From contig WHVD01000031.1 of assembly GCA_015178975.1 (NCBI GenBank), forward strand, positions 434,001 through 498,000: a DNA stretch of 64,000 bases, given 5' to 3'. The position numbers and the translations under genes were made by a program. Under the pieces are notes generated by a model that searched no databases, was not told the origin of the DNA, and saw only the letters and a list, made by a program, of their open reading frames with translations. This stretch comes from Hysterangium stoloniferum. Lineage: Eukaryota > Basidiomycota > Agaricomycetes > Hysterangiales > Hysterangiaceae. Positions 33,439 through 43,246 of the stretch are shown here, piece by piece; within the stretch, counting starts at the first letter, position 1; the number at the start of each line of letters is the position of its first letter.

Positions 33439-35037
33439 CAGTGAGAGACAAAACCCTTCCAATGATTTTTAGTTGTACAAAGATTCTTGAATAACTCAAG
33501 ATTACTGTAGATACAGACCTGAAATTTGGTGGTTGGTTAGGTCTATATGTTATCTATATGCCATTAAAATATTATGACATAAGCACTGGTATTTTTTATG
33601 CTATAAATAAAATAATAATAAAATCACATTGGAAGGGTTTTGTCCCTGGTATAAAAAGAACACAAATCAAACAATCTAGTACTTGGTATAGCCTCCATTG
33701 GCCTTCAAAACAGCCTCAACTCTTCTAGGCATACTCTCTATCAAATTCTGACAAGTAGAGGCAGGGATCTTCTCCCATTCTGTCTAAACCCCTCCCACAA
33801 CTCATGAATACTCTTAGGTGCCACTTCATACTCTCCCAGCCTCTTTTTGAGGTAATACCAGAGGTGTTCAATTGGATAAGGTCAGCAGACTGAGGTGGTC
33901 ATACCATGACCACAAATCCATTATCTTTAAACCAATTGGTGGCCTTCTTGCTCTTGTGTTTGGGATCATTATCTTGCTGAAAGACCACATCTTCTGTGTT
34001 CTTGCCATAATACTTCATTATTGCTTGAAGTTCATCTTCCAGAATGCTAACATAAAGGTCAGCATCCATCCTTCCATTAATTTTGGTGGAATATTCTGGT
34101 CCTTCCCACAACATACAGCTTCACAACATCAGATTTCCTCCTCCAAACCTGACTGTACCCTCAACCACCCTATCACTGAGCCCCTCTCCTGCCCTTTTCC
34201 ATACCTACTTCCTCCCATCTGACCCCAAACAATTGATTTTGTCTCATCTAACCAAACAAACCTCTTCCAATCATCCACAGTCCAGTCCTTGTGTCCCAGA
34301 GCAAAGCCCATCCTTGCCTTCCTATGCCTCTTAGTGAGTAAAGGTCTTTTTCTCTTCACCACAGATCTCATTCCAGCTTTCTTGAGTGCTCTATGAAAAT
34401 TCTTCACTGAAATAAACTCTCCAGTCATATTTTGAAGGATTTTGGTGACCTCAGTGGCATGTTCTGCCTTCTGAGAAGTGATTTGTTAGAGGGAATAATG
34501 AATATCTGAGGGAGAAAGCTTGCATGGATGGTCACCAGGTGCTTTGGAAAGTGATGGGCAATGAGTAATGTGAATTCTGGATATAGTAAATTGACCTCTG
34601 CCAGTGATTGCAGAGATCTGAGAAGCAGACTTGCCCTTATTGAGCAAAATGAAAATGTGGCTAACCTGAGGAGGAGTAAGAGCTTTCATGGTGTAGAATG
34701 TTGAGTTGTGGGGATGTTGTTGAACTAGAAAGTGAACAGCTATATATATCTAATTTTGACAGGTCACATGATTTTTATTTGCACTTCTTTGCATATAATC
34801 AATAATGTTTTGTGCTGATCATGTGACTGGGACAAAACCCTTCCAATGTGATTTTATTAGTATTTTATTTATAGAATGGGAAATACTAATACTTATGTCA
34901 TAATATTTTAAGGGCATATAGATAACATGTAGACCTAACTAACCACCAAATTTTAGGTCTGTATCTACAGTGGTTCTTGAGTTATTCAAGAATCTTTGCA
35001 CAACTAAAAATCATTGGAAGGGTTTTGTCCCTCACTG
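33439..35037 (-). mobile_element. Tc1-like element 3, 1,599 bp
   Basis: CAGTGAGAGACAAAACCCTT at 33,439 and its inverted partner AAGGGTTTTGTCCCTCACTG ending 35,037, with TA on both sides (33,437-33,438 and 35,038-35,039). The TIRs extend ~200 bases with imperfect pairing (AACTCAAGA, TGACATAAG and AATCACATTGGAAGGGTTTT are shared in inverted form). It is inserted in the old LTR at TA of GTACATACAATCC. The transposase is on the minus strand. Confidence 0.9.
33660..34689 (-). pseudogene. Tc1-like transposase, degenerate (element 3)
   Basis: From ATG 34,689: MKALTPPQVSHIFILLNKGK, SASQISAITGRGQFTISRIH (helix-turn-helix), a stop, then FISVKNFHRALKKAGMRSVV, LGHKDWTVDDWKRFVWLDET (first Asp), then broken frames, ILEDELQAIMKYYG, QQDNDPKHKSKKATNWFKDN (second Asp) and a degraded C-terminal block where the expected SPDLNPIE reads SADLIQLN. 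Several stops and frameshifts make it non-functional; it is more decayed than element 1. Confidence 0.8.
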
Positions 35038-35149
35038 TACAATCCAGTCAGAAAATCAGCTTAGATTTTCCCCAGTAATCTCAGTATATATATGTATTTT
35101 CTGCTCTATTCTCCTCTTTGAAACACACCACTCTTACTCGTTGGAGCCC

Positions 35150-35970
35150 TGTTACGACCGGACAAATCCCGCCGGACTCCGGGCACTAACTCGTACGCCC
35201 CCACGTGCTACAAGCACCAATCGTCTGTTTATAGGATTTCCCGCCCGGACTCCGTTACGTCAAGACTCGTTACGTTCGACCTCATTAAGACACATATCAG
35301 TCACCGGACTTCCCCCGGACCCCGTCTCTGTCTATGTCTGTCTTTGTCCCACGCATCAGTCACCGGAACCCGCTTAGAATCCCGTCACCGCTCTAATCGA
35401 GCCCCGTTCCCGTTTTAGTCAAATGACCTGTCACAATTTAGGACTCCGCTCCCGCTCCGTTTCCCGTTATGGGTTATGCTTTGTCACGATTCGGACTCCG
35501 CTCCATTCCGTCCCGTTCCTAACACCAATTTGGTGTTTACTATTCCCGTTCTATGTTTTGCTCGTTTCGTCTCATTATTACTGGATTCGGTATGTCATGC
35601 ATTCCATGGTCTATATAAACTGGCAGATGTTGTACATACAATCCAGTCAGAAAATTAGCTTAGATTCCCCCCAGTAATCTAATACATTTTCCTCTCTAAA
35701 AACCCTACTCTTATCAGACCGCTCGCACTAGTCGGAGCCCACGGGCTCCGGCGCATCTATCTCTCTTGACTATCTCGATTCACGACTCTCGACTCACGAC
35801 CTACGACTCACGACCCACGAACCCCCGCCCAGCCTCCCCGGGATTCCCGTCCGCCTGTCTGAAATTGGACAACACGATCTAGCGAGGGTGCAGCCTATAA
35901 GCTGAAGCCAAGTCCTACCGGATATCCCGCGGGTTTCTCCGGAAACCCGGCCTGAGTGTGTATCCTAACA
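35150..35970 (+). repeat. 5' LTR, family A
   Basis: TGTTACGACCGG to ATCCTAACA, with 5'-TG/CA-3' ends. It carries ~64 CpG, a TATA box (35,612), and a run of CGACTCACGA-like 9-10 mers at 35,775-35,825. Short frames inside it are not genes. Confidence 0.95.
35612..35619 (+). promoter_or_regulatory. TATA box of the chromovirus LTR
   Basis: TATATAAA. Transcription would be expected about 25-35 bases downstream, which is where AGTCAGAAAAT (35,645-35,655) begins. The block TCTATATA...CAATCCAGTCAGAAAAT is the best conserved part of every family A LTR here (near 3,527, 19,479, 21,571, 33,412 with 35,040, and 42,889). Confidence 0.75.
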
Positions 35971-35972
35971 GT

Positions 35973-35983
35973 ATTTTCTGACT
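35973..35983 (+). other. Primer binding site, self-priming type
   Basis: ATTTTCTGACT starts two bases after the LTR and is the exact 11-base reverse complement of AGTCAGAAAAT at 35,645-35,655, the predicted 5' end of the RNA. This is the arrangement known from Tf1/sushi-type elements, in which the first ~11 bases of the transcript fold back and prime reverse transcription. No tRNA-complementary TGG site is seen. Confidence 0.75.
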
Positions 35984-36006
35984 AATACTCGCAGATTGTT
36001 TTCATT

Positions 36007-37296
36007 ATGCCACCAAGAAGAAGTACACGTGCACAGTCATCAATGCCTGGACCATCGACTCTTCATTCCCCATTAACTCTGTATACCAGTCAGACGCTTG
36101 CGAACCAGTCGGAACCCATGGAAGAAGCCCGCATCGAAGAAATCCCGGAAGACCTGGACGAATCCGAGCGCGAGGACGATTCCGTGGCCCCCGACAAGGG
36201 CAAAGGTGTCGAAATCCCTCCTGAAAATCCTCCGCCTTTTCAACGACCGAACACGAGGGATCCTACTTCTGAGTTTTTAGCAGGTACTATAGATAAATTC
36301 ATGACGCACCTGCTAGAAGAACGAAAAAGAAAGGAACAAGAACCTCCACGGTCAAAAGTCAATGCTCCGGAACCCTTCACAGGTTCCAACCCAAACAAAC
36401 TCTCTACTTTCCTCATGCAATGTCGCTTCAATTTCCGCGATCGTGCCGCTGCATTCTCCACGGACTCCCGAAAAGTCAACTACGCACTTTCATATTTGTC
36501 GGGATCCGCGTTGAAATGGTTCGAACCGGCTTTTAGCGGGATTACCGAGGAAGAGCTGCTCTGGCTTGAAAATTGGGAAGCTTTTTTTGAGGAGCTTGAA
36601 ACCAACTTCGGCCCGTATGACCCGACAGGAGAAGCCGAGAATAGTCTCACAAATCTTCGTATGAAGGACACGCAGCGCATCACGGACTACATCGTCCAAT
36701 TCAATAATCTTGCAGCTCATTGTCAGTGGGGCGATCCCGCTCTCCGCCACCAATTCTACGCCGGTCTGCCGTCCCGCCTTAAAGACGAAGTCTCAAAAGG
36801 AGAAGATGGCAAGCCAAAAACCCTGTCCCGTATGCGCCTCAAAGCTCAAAACGTGGACGCACGTTATTGGGAACGTCGCGCGGAAGTTGCCCGCGAGACA
36901 TCCGCGGACAAAATAAACAAGTCCAAGGACAAAAACAATAACACCAATTCGTCAACCAGCAACCAGAACTCCACGCAATCCGACAAGAAGAACGATAAAA
37001 AGTCTTCAAACAACAACAACAATAAGGACAATAAGGACAACAACAAGGGTCAACAGTCCGGCAAGCAAGCCGGAAAACCCGACCTCTCAGGCAAACTCGG
37101 ACCTGATGGCAAATTGACTCCACAAGAAAGACAACGTCGTATGGACAACAACCTCTGTCTCTTGTGCGGGAAACCCGGTCATCGAGTCCCGGAATGTCCG
37201 CTGGCAAAAGCAAACTCTTCAAAGGGTCGATCAGCCAAAGCCTCCACGGAAACCCCGTCGAAGGACAAACCGGCTGCCGATTCGAAAAAAGAGTAA
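36007..37296 (+). CDS. gag: Gag polyprotein (429 aa)
   Basis: Structural capsid and nucleocapsid protein of the retrotransposon. The ATG at 36,007 is the first after the primer site. Residues 1-105 are acidic and Pro-rich. ~115-235 is the retrotransposon gag (capsid) domain, with FTGSNPNKLSTFLMQCRFNF and AEFAF-type neighbours such as ALKWFEPAF and MKDTQRITDYIVQFNNLAAH. ~295-350 is an Asn/Lys/Asp-rich linker, and a CCHC zinc knuckle CLLCGKPGHRVPEC lies at residues 384-397 (Cys384, Cys387, His392, Cys397). The frame is intact. It overlaps the -1 frame pol at its stop codon. Confidence 0.95.
   Translation: MPPRRSTRAQSSMPGPSTLHSPLTLYTSQTLANQSEPMEEARIEEIPEDLDESEREDDSVAPDKGKGVEIPPENPPPFQRPNTRDPTSEFLAGTIDKFMTHLLEERKRKEQEPPRSKVNAPEPFTGSNPNKLSTFLMQCRFNFRDRAAAFSTDSRKVNYALSYLSGSALKWFEPAFSGITEEELLWLENWEAFFEELETNFGPYDPTGEAENSLTNLRMKDTQRITDYIVQFNNLAAHCQWGDPALRHQFYAGLPSRLKDEVSKGEDGKPKTLSRMRLKAQNVDARYWERRAEVARETSADKINKSKDKNNNTNSSTSNQNSTQSDKKNDKKSSNNNNNKDNKDNNKGQQSGKQAGKPDLSGKLGPDGKLTPQERQRRMDNNLCLLCGKPGHRVPECPLAKANSSKGRSAKASTETPSKDKPAADSKKE
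37285..37291 (+). other. Candidate -1 frameshift site between gag and pol
   Basis: AAAAAAG immediately before the gag stop (TCG AAA AAA GAG TAA). Pol continues in the -1 frame as EKRVSNPTD. Slipping one base on the A run joins the frames. This is a likely but unproven recoding site; the tandem-codon register is not the classic X XXY YYZ one. Confidence 0.5.
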
Positions 37297-40200
37297 GCAA
37301 CCCCACGGACTCCGCGCGGGTTAGGGGTTGCGTTGCCTCTCCGCACATTCAAGAGTTCACTCGCCTCAACACATCCACTCTTTCACATTCTGATTCATTT
37401 TTCGTTAAACTTATGTCTAATATGATCCCGAAATTCGTTTTTTCAGCTCTCATAGATTCCGGCTCAACTCATTGTTTTTTAGATACAAAATTCACGCAAA
37501 AAAATTCTTTGTCAACTTATTCGATAAATCCCGTCGCTCTCCGCCTCTTCGATGGCACAAGTAATTCGGTTGTTACCCAAGCTTGTGATTTACCCATCAG
37601 TTTCCCTTGTGGAACATCTCAATTGGTCACTTTCTATGTGACCCAGTTAGACTCAAGTTGCTCGGTGGTTCTAGGACATAACTGGCTTACCCGCTACAAT
37701 CCGTTGATTGACTGGATAGCTAACAGTATAACATTCCGAACTCCCGCGGCGACCGAGGAAACTGCGCCTGTCTCGGCCTCCACGGCACCCATGGCCTTCC
37801 CGGCACCTGCAGTCTCGAGGACTCCTGTGATCCCTACGGCACCTACAGCTTCCCTGGAACCCACGGCACCTCCGTCCATTTCTCTGATTAATGCTGCAGC
37901 TTTTATTAGGGCTTCAAAAATGGATGGGTCCCAGGCGTTCACTATCAACTTAAAAATTGATGAAGCAACTGGACGTTTCTCAACCCCAGTATCCGAATCT
38001 GAGCAAGCTGCTGACCTAGAAGGCGTCCCGGAGAAATACCATGACTTCGTGGATGTTTTTAGCAAGCGAAAAGCTGACCGGCTTCCGCCTCACAGAGAAT
38101 ACGACTTAAAAATTGATCTTGAAGATGGCGCCCAGCCACCCCTAGGACATATTTACCCGCTTTCGTCCACGGAACTATCCGCAATCCGTGATTTCCTGGA
38201 TGAACATTTGTCCATAGGTTTTATTCGACCCTCAAAGTCTCCTTTTGGAGCACCTGTTTTGTTTGTCAGAAAAAAGGATGGATCCCTTCGACTATGTGTT
38301 GATTTTAGAGGACTCAATGCTGTCACCAAAAAGGACAAATATCCACTCCCACTTATATCTGACCTGCTCGATGCTCCGCGGAATGCCCGGATTTACACCA
38401 AAATAGATCTCAAGCACGCCTATCATTTGGTCTGGATTGCCGCGGGTGACGAATGGAAAACCACTTTTAGAACCCGCTATGGGGCCTTCGAGTGGTTGGT
38501 CATCCCTTTTGGACTCACTAATGCCCCGTCTGTTTTTCAGCGTTTTATCAACGACATTTTCTCCGACATGCTCGATGTATGCGTCATTGTTTACTTGGAC
38601 GACATTCTTATCTACTCCGAGAATCCCGCAGAACACGACAAACAAGTCCGTGAGGTTCTCCGGAGGCTCAGACAACATGGTTTATTCGCAAATGGTAAAA
38701 AATGTACTTTTGACACGGACTCCGTGGAATACCTAGGTTTCATGATGGGACCCGATGGACTCCGCATGGACGAAACTAAAGTGCAAGTCATCAAAGATTG
38801 GCCCGAACCCCGAAAAGTTAAAGATATCCAATCCTTCCTCGGCTTTGCCAATTTTTATAGACGTTTTATCCGTGGATATTCCGACATCACGGTACCCCTT
38901 ACCCGTCTTACGCGTAAGGGTACTCCGTGGAACTTTAACGATAAGTGTCAAAAAGCTTTCAATCTTTTAAAAAATTCTTTTTCCACAGCTCCTATTCTGT
39001 CGCATTGGAAACCGGACTTCCCGCTCATTGTTGAAACGGACGCCTCCGACTATGCACTTGGAGCCATTCTCTCTATCCAGGACTCCGACGGAGAAGTTCA
39101 CCCCGTGGCTTTTCTGTCCCGGACTTTTACCGGAGCAGAGCTCAACTACGATGTTCATGATAAAGAACTTCTGGCAATCTTTTCTGCTTTCAAAGCGTGG
39201 CGACACTATTTGGAAGGTTCAGGAGCTCCTATTGACGTTGTAACAGATCACAAAAACCTGGAATACTTTTCTACCACAAAACTCTTGACCCGCGGCAGGC
39301 CCGCTGGTCTGAATATCTCTCCGCCTTCAACATGATTATCCGTTTTCGACCCGGCCGTCTCGGCGGCAAACCCGACGCTTTAACTAGACGATGGGACGTC
39401 TATCCTAAAGAGGGGAGCAACGACTATGCAACGGTAAATCTGCACAACCTGAAACCTATCTTCACGAATCAACAACTTACCGCATCGGTCCGCGCAACTT
39501 TCCTCGTCAATCCCATTGTCCGTGGAATTATCATTATGGATATCGAAAAGTTATCATCAAGATATTCTATCGGCAATTCCGCTAGACCCAGTTACTAAAG
39601 CTCATCTGGACAATCCCGTGGACCCCGATCAACCTCGGTGGTCTCTTGATCAACATGGTTTCATTAGACTTGACGATCGTATCTATGTACCGGACTCCGA
39701 CGGCCTCCGCCTCAGGATCCTTCAATACAAACATGATCATCCACTCTCAGGACATTTCGGGTACAACAAGACTCTATCATTAATAAGAAGAGAATATACT
39801 TGGCCTGGACTCCGTGGATTCGTTAAGCACTATTGTAAATCTTGCACTACTTGTCCCCGCTCGAAATCTCAGCGACACAAGCCATACGGCCTTTTGAAAC
39901 AACTCCCGGTACCGGAACACCCGTGGAATTCTATATCTATGGATTTCATTGAACACCTGACCGGATTCCGAAGGCTTTTCCGCTATCCTAGTCGTTGTTG
40001 ACAGATTCTCAAAACAAGGTATATTCATCCCTACTTATGATACAATTACGTCCGTGCAGTTAGCGGAACTTTTTCATTATCCACGTATTTTCCAAGCACG
40101 GAGTTCCGTCCCACGTGACTTCCAATCGAGGATCAGAGTTCGTGTCTCACTTCTTTAGATCCCTCGGAAAATCCTTGGACATGACATTACATTTCACGTC

Positions 40201-41023
40201 CGGACATCACCCGGAAGGTGACGGACAAACCGAACGCGTCAACCAGACATTGGAACAATACCTCCGCGTATATTGCAACTATCAACAGGACAATTGGAAA
40301 ACCTTGTTACCACTTGCAGAATTTGCTTACAACAATGCACCCTCGGCCACTACTGGCGTTTCCCCGTTCTTTGCAAATAAAGGATATAATCCAAATATTA
40401 CAGTACATCCAGAACGAAATCTCGCCTCTGTTCGTGCTCAAGAGTTCACCACGGACCTCCACGAGCTCCACGAGGAACTCCGGACTGCAATATTGTCCGC
40501 CCAAGAGCAATACCAACATTCAGCGGACAAACACCGGATCCCGCCACCAAACTTCAAGATTGGCGACCGTGTTTATGTCAAAGCTCAATTCTTCCGGACT
40601 ACCCGTCCATCAAAGAAGCTTGCTGAAAAATATTTAGGTCCTTTTGAAATTATCGCACAAGTAGGTTCAGTTTCTTGGACTCTACGGCTTCCGGATAGCA
40701 TGCGTGCGGTACACCCGGTATTTCATGTCTCTATGCTAGAACCTTGTACTGCTAACACTATCCCAGATCGCGTGCAATCTCCGCCTCCTCCTGTCGTCAT
40801 TGACGGAGAACCCGAGTTTGAAATCTCTCAGATTTTAGATTCAAAAATTGACAAGCGTCGACGCACTTGTAAACTGCTTTACTTGGTCAAGTGGGCGGGT
40901 TACGAGGGCACCGATGAAGAAACCTCATGGATTTTGGCCACGGAACTCGGTAATGCCACGGAAATTGTTACTGACTTTCATACAGCTTACCCACTCAAAC
41001 CTGGACCATTATCGTCTCTCTGA
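37287..41023 (+). pseudogene. pol: Pol polyprotein, integrase half frameshifted
   Basis: Protease, reverse transcriptase, RNase H, integrase and chromodomain, in Ty3/gypsy order. Intact to 39,335: protease ALIDSGSTHCFLD (~37,446), reverse transcriptase IDLKHAYHL, IPFGLTNAPSVFQRF and YLDD (~38,593), RNase H VETDASDYALGAIL (~39,029). One-base changes then break the frame near 39,292, 39,550, 39,966 and 40,080. Beyond them are the integrase zinc domain (H-H-C-C with HYCKSCTTC), the core, and a C-terminal frame 40,115-41,023. The second core Asp is Asn (TSNRGSEF instead of the usual D-RG). The end holds a chromodomain with LYLVKWAGYEGTDEETSW, which in this clade targets integration to marked chromatin. 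Enzymes up to RNase H may be made; integrase cannot. Confidence 0.92.
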
Positions 41024-41233
41024 CCGCACTCCACGGACCCCGTGTTACGTTTGGACTCATTTTCACTATTCCCTGTCGCCCTATGTCTCTCTTTGCTTTT
41101 ACAGGTTCTGACATGTCTTGTCAAGTCTTTAAGCGGATTCCCCGCGGACTTTGGCTTTGACTTTTAATTTTTATGTTTTTCTTTCACGCTTTGCTTTTAT
41201 AATTCAAATTATTTTTTATTCTATACTACTTTT

Positions 41234-42216
41234 TCAGTCTACATTTATGGGACTGTTCTTTTTCCCTGCTTCCTCAGCTATCTCCTCTGGGAGCTCCGCG
41301 ACCTCCGCGGCAACCCCGTCCTCATCCGATCCGGCATCCTCGGAACTCCCGACTTGCGGCTCTTCAAAGACATAGCCGCCATACTCCGCCAGGAACTTCC
41401 AAAACTCCTCGCGGAGTCCGGACAGCTCCTTTGCCACCACAATTTGGACTTTGTTGCTCTTCCGGAGCAACTCGTTTTGGGCCTCGATGCCCTCGGCGAT
41501 CCGTCCAAGGACCTCGTCCAACCCGGACAACCCGTCCGTACCGCTTATGTCTCGCGCCCCGGATCCCGTGGCCTGCTCGTGCACAAGCGAGCACCTCGCC
41601 TTGAGGTGCGCGCATTGATAACATCCCGGCCCCCGGCCGGCCTTTCGGTTGCATTCCGTGTTCCGGTCGTTGCAACCGGAACACCGCGGCTCGTTCCGCG
41701 TCGGAAGACGGACTGGCGCCGCCTTCCTTGCCTTCTGTTGAGTTGGTCAGTCTCCGCGGGTATTCCATGGACATGAGGCCTACCTTTTGGGGGCTCTCTG
41801 GCTCCCCCTCGGACTCGGACTCCACCTCTGTCGCTTTGCGCTGAAAATCACAAGTCAGTAAACAATCGACAAGTGAATTTGGGACTTACTTTTCCCGCAA
41901 CAATGGCGGCCCTCTCCGCGGCCAACCGGGCTTTCTCCGCAGCCACCCGGGCGTTCTCCGCGGCCACTCGCGCAGCCTCCTCCGCCTCACGTTCCCTCTC
42001 CTTTGCGGCCTCTTCCTCCGCAGCCAATGCTTCCTGGTACTCCTTGTCCAGGGCCTCCTCAGCCTCCCTCGCCTCTCTCTCTGCTGCTTCACGAAGCTGG
42101 CGCTGCTCTTCTCGCCGCGCCAACAATTGGGCCGCCGTCCACGGCGCCCGATACGGAGTGCCCGTGGAGGGCCCTGCTGTCGGCATTGGTTTGCGTGGTG
42201 TTGGTTTTGGTCCCAT
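41234..42216 (-). CDS. Antisense Zn2Cys6-like coiled-coil protein, 3 exons (~294 aa)
   Basis: Lies inside the retrotransposon, between pol and the 3' LTR, on the opposite strand. Exon 1 is 42,216-41,890, exon 2 is 41,840-41,784, exon 3 is 41,734-41,234. Both introns are 49 bp, phase 0: 41,841-41,889 (GTAAGT ... TACTGAC ... TTTTCAG) and 41,735-41,783 (GTAGGC ... ACTGACC ... CAACAG). Only splicing joins the three open frames. Residues ~28-108 are an Ala/Glu/Arg coiled coil (LLARREEQRQLREAAERE and later), ~112-128 acidic. A six-Cys cluster lies at Cys146, 149, 156, 166, 169, 176: CX2CX6CX9CX2CX6C, with Arg/Lys between. This matches the spacing of fungal Zn2Cys6 DNA-binding domains. A second amphipathic helix (LDEVLGRIAEGIEAQNELL on) and an acidic tail follow. 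A TATA box lies ~50 bases upstream. I infer a DNA-binding or nucleocapsid-associated regulator. Function unknown. The frame is undamaged although pol is broken. Confidence 0.8.
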
Positions 42217-42267
42217 AGTGACGAAGATGGGGGTAATAAAGAAGAAGAAATTTCTATTTTTTCAATT

Positions 42268-42276
42268 TTTTATATA
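42268..42276 (-). promoter_or_regulatory. TATA box of the antisense gene
   Basis: TATATAAAA on the minus strand, about 50 bases before the ATG at 42,216. It sits between the polypurine tract and the gene, so the gene appears to have its own promoter and not to use the LTR. Confidence 0.6.
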
Positions 42277-42413
42277 GGCTCGTCGCGTTTGAACCTTACC
42301 TTCCAGATCACATGACTCTTTGACACATACGTGTAACCGACATGACTTTTGACACATGCGCGTAGCCGACAAGAACCTTATTTAGGTCTAGAGCCTCTTT
42401 GGGACTTCGGCAT

Positions 42414-42423
42414 AAAGGGAGGA
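42414..42423 (+). other. Polypurine tract
   Basis: AAAGGGAGGA just before TAC and the 3' LTR start at 42,427. Expected primer for plus-strand DNA synthesis. Confidence 0.8.
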
Positions 42424-42426
42424 TAC

Positions 42427-43246
42427 TGTTACGACCCGGACAAATCCCGCCGGACTCCGGGAACTAACTCGTACGCCCCCACGCGCTATAAGCACCAATC
42501 GTCTGTTTATAGGATTTCCCGCCCGGACTCCGTTACGTCAAGACTCGTTACATTCGACCTCATTAAGACACATATCAGTCACCGGACTTCCCCCGGACCC
42601 CGTCTCTGTCTATGTCCGTCTTCGTCCCACGCATCAGTCACCGGACCCGCTTAGAATCCCGTCACCGCTCTAATCGAGCCCCGTTCCCGTTTTAGTCAAA
42701 TGACCTGTCACGATTTAAGACTCCGCTCCCGCTCCATTTCCCGTTATGGGTTATGCTTTGTCACGATTCGGACTCCGCTCCATTCCGTCCCGTTCCTAAC
42801 ACCAATTTGGTGTTTACTATTCCCGTTTTATGTTTTGCTCGTTTCGTCTCATTATTACTGGATTCGGTATGTCATGCATTCCACGGTCTATATAAACTGG
42901 CAGATGTTGTACATACAATCCAGTCAGAAAATTAGCTTAGATTCCCCCCAGTAATCTAATACATTTTCCTCTCTAAAACCCTACTCTCATCAGACCGCTC
43001 GCACTAGTCGGAGCCCACGGGCTCCGGCGCATCTATCTCTCTCGACTATCTCGACTCACGACTCTCGACTCACGACCTACGACTCACGACCCACGAACCC
43101 CCGCCCGGACTCCCCGGGATTCCCGTCCGCCTGTCTGAAATTGGACAACACGATCTAGCGAGGGCGCAGCCTATAAGCTGAAGCCAAGTCCTACCGGATA
43201 TCCCGCGGGTTTCTCCGGAAACCCGGCCTGAGTGTGTATCCTAACA
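42427..43246 (+). repeat. 3' LTR, family A
   Basis: TGTTACGACCCGG to ATCCTAACA, 820 bp. It keeps several CpGs that are TG or CA in the 5' LTR (for example at the ACGCGC and CTTCGTCC positions), and the reverse also occurs. It is followed directly by transposase remnant sequence. Confidence 0.95.

Larger units (their letters stand above)
32951..35149 (+). mobile_element. Old LTR, family A, broken by a Tc1-like element and truncated
   Basis: TGTTACAACCGG at 32,951, collinear with other family A LTRs up to TGTTGTATATA (33,438). It resumes at 35,038 with TACAATCCAGTCAGAAAATC after the Tc1-like element and stops at TTGGAGCCC (35,149), where the intact chromovirus begins. In a full LTR the next bases would be ACGGGCTCC; they are not found here, nor after the chromovirus. 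The 32,801-32,950 stretch before it is AT-rich spacer. Confidence 0.85.
35150..43246 (+). mobile_element. Ty3/gypsy chromovirus with antisense accessory gene
   Basis: An 8.1 kb LTR retrotransposon: 821 bp 5' LTR, self-priming site, gag, pol (protease, reverse transcriptase, RNase H, integrase, chromodomain), a minus-strand gene, a polypurine tract and an 820 bp 3' LTR. The LTRs differ at about 20 positions plus 3 one-base indels (~2.5%), about half of them CpG transitions. Flanking pentamers differ (AGCCC left, CATGG right), so there is no target duplication. The left neighbour is an old LTR cut at GGAGCCC; the right neighbour is a DDE-transposase remnant lacking its left half. The element is CpG-rich compared with all other repeats here and is the youngest. 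It is not autonomous because the integrase is broken. Confidence 0.93.

Noticed and set aside
36839-37348. 169-codon minus-strand Cys-rich frame opposite gag
   Set aside because: It is the complement of the Asn/Lys-rich gag linker. No splice signals or start context.
41364-41825. 153-codon minus-strand frame running through the antisense gene
   Set aside because: It is exon 2 reading through intron 2 into the wrong frame of exon 3. The spliced frame carries the six cysteines.
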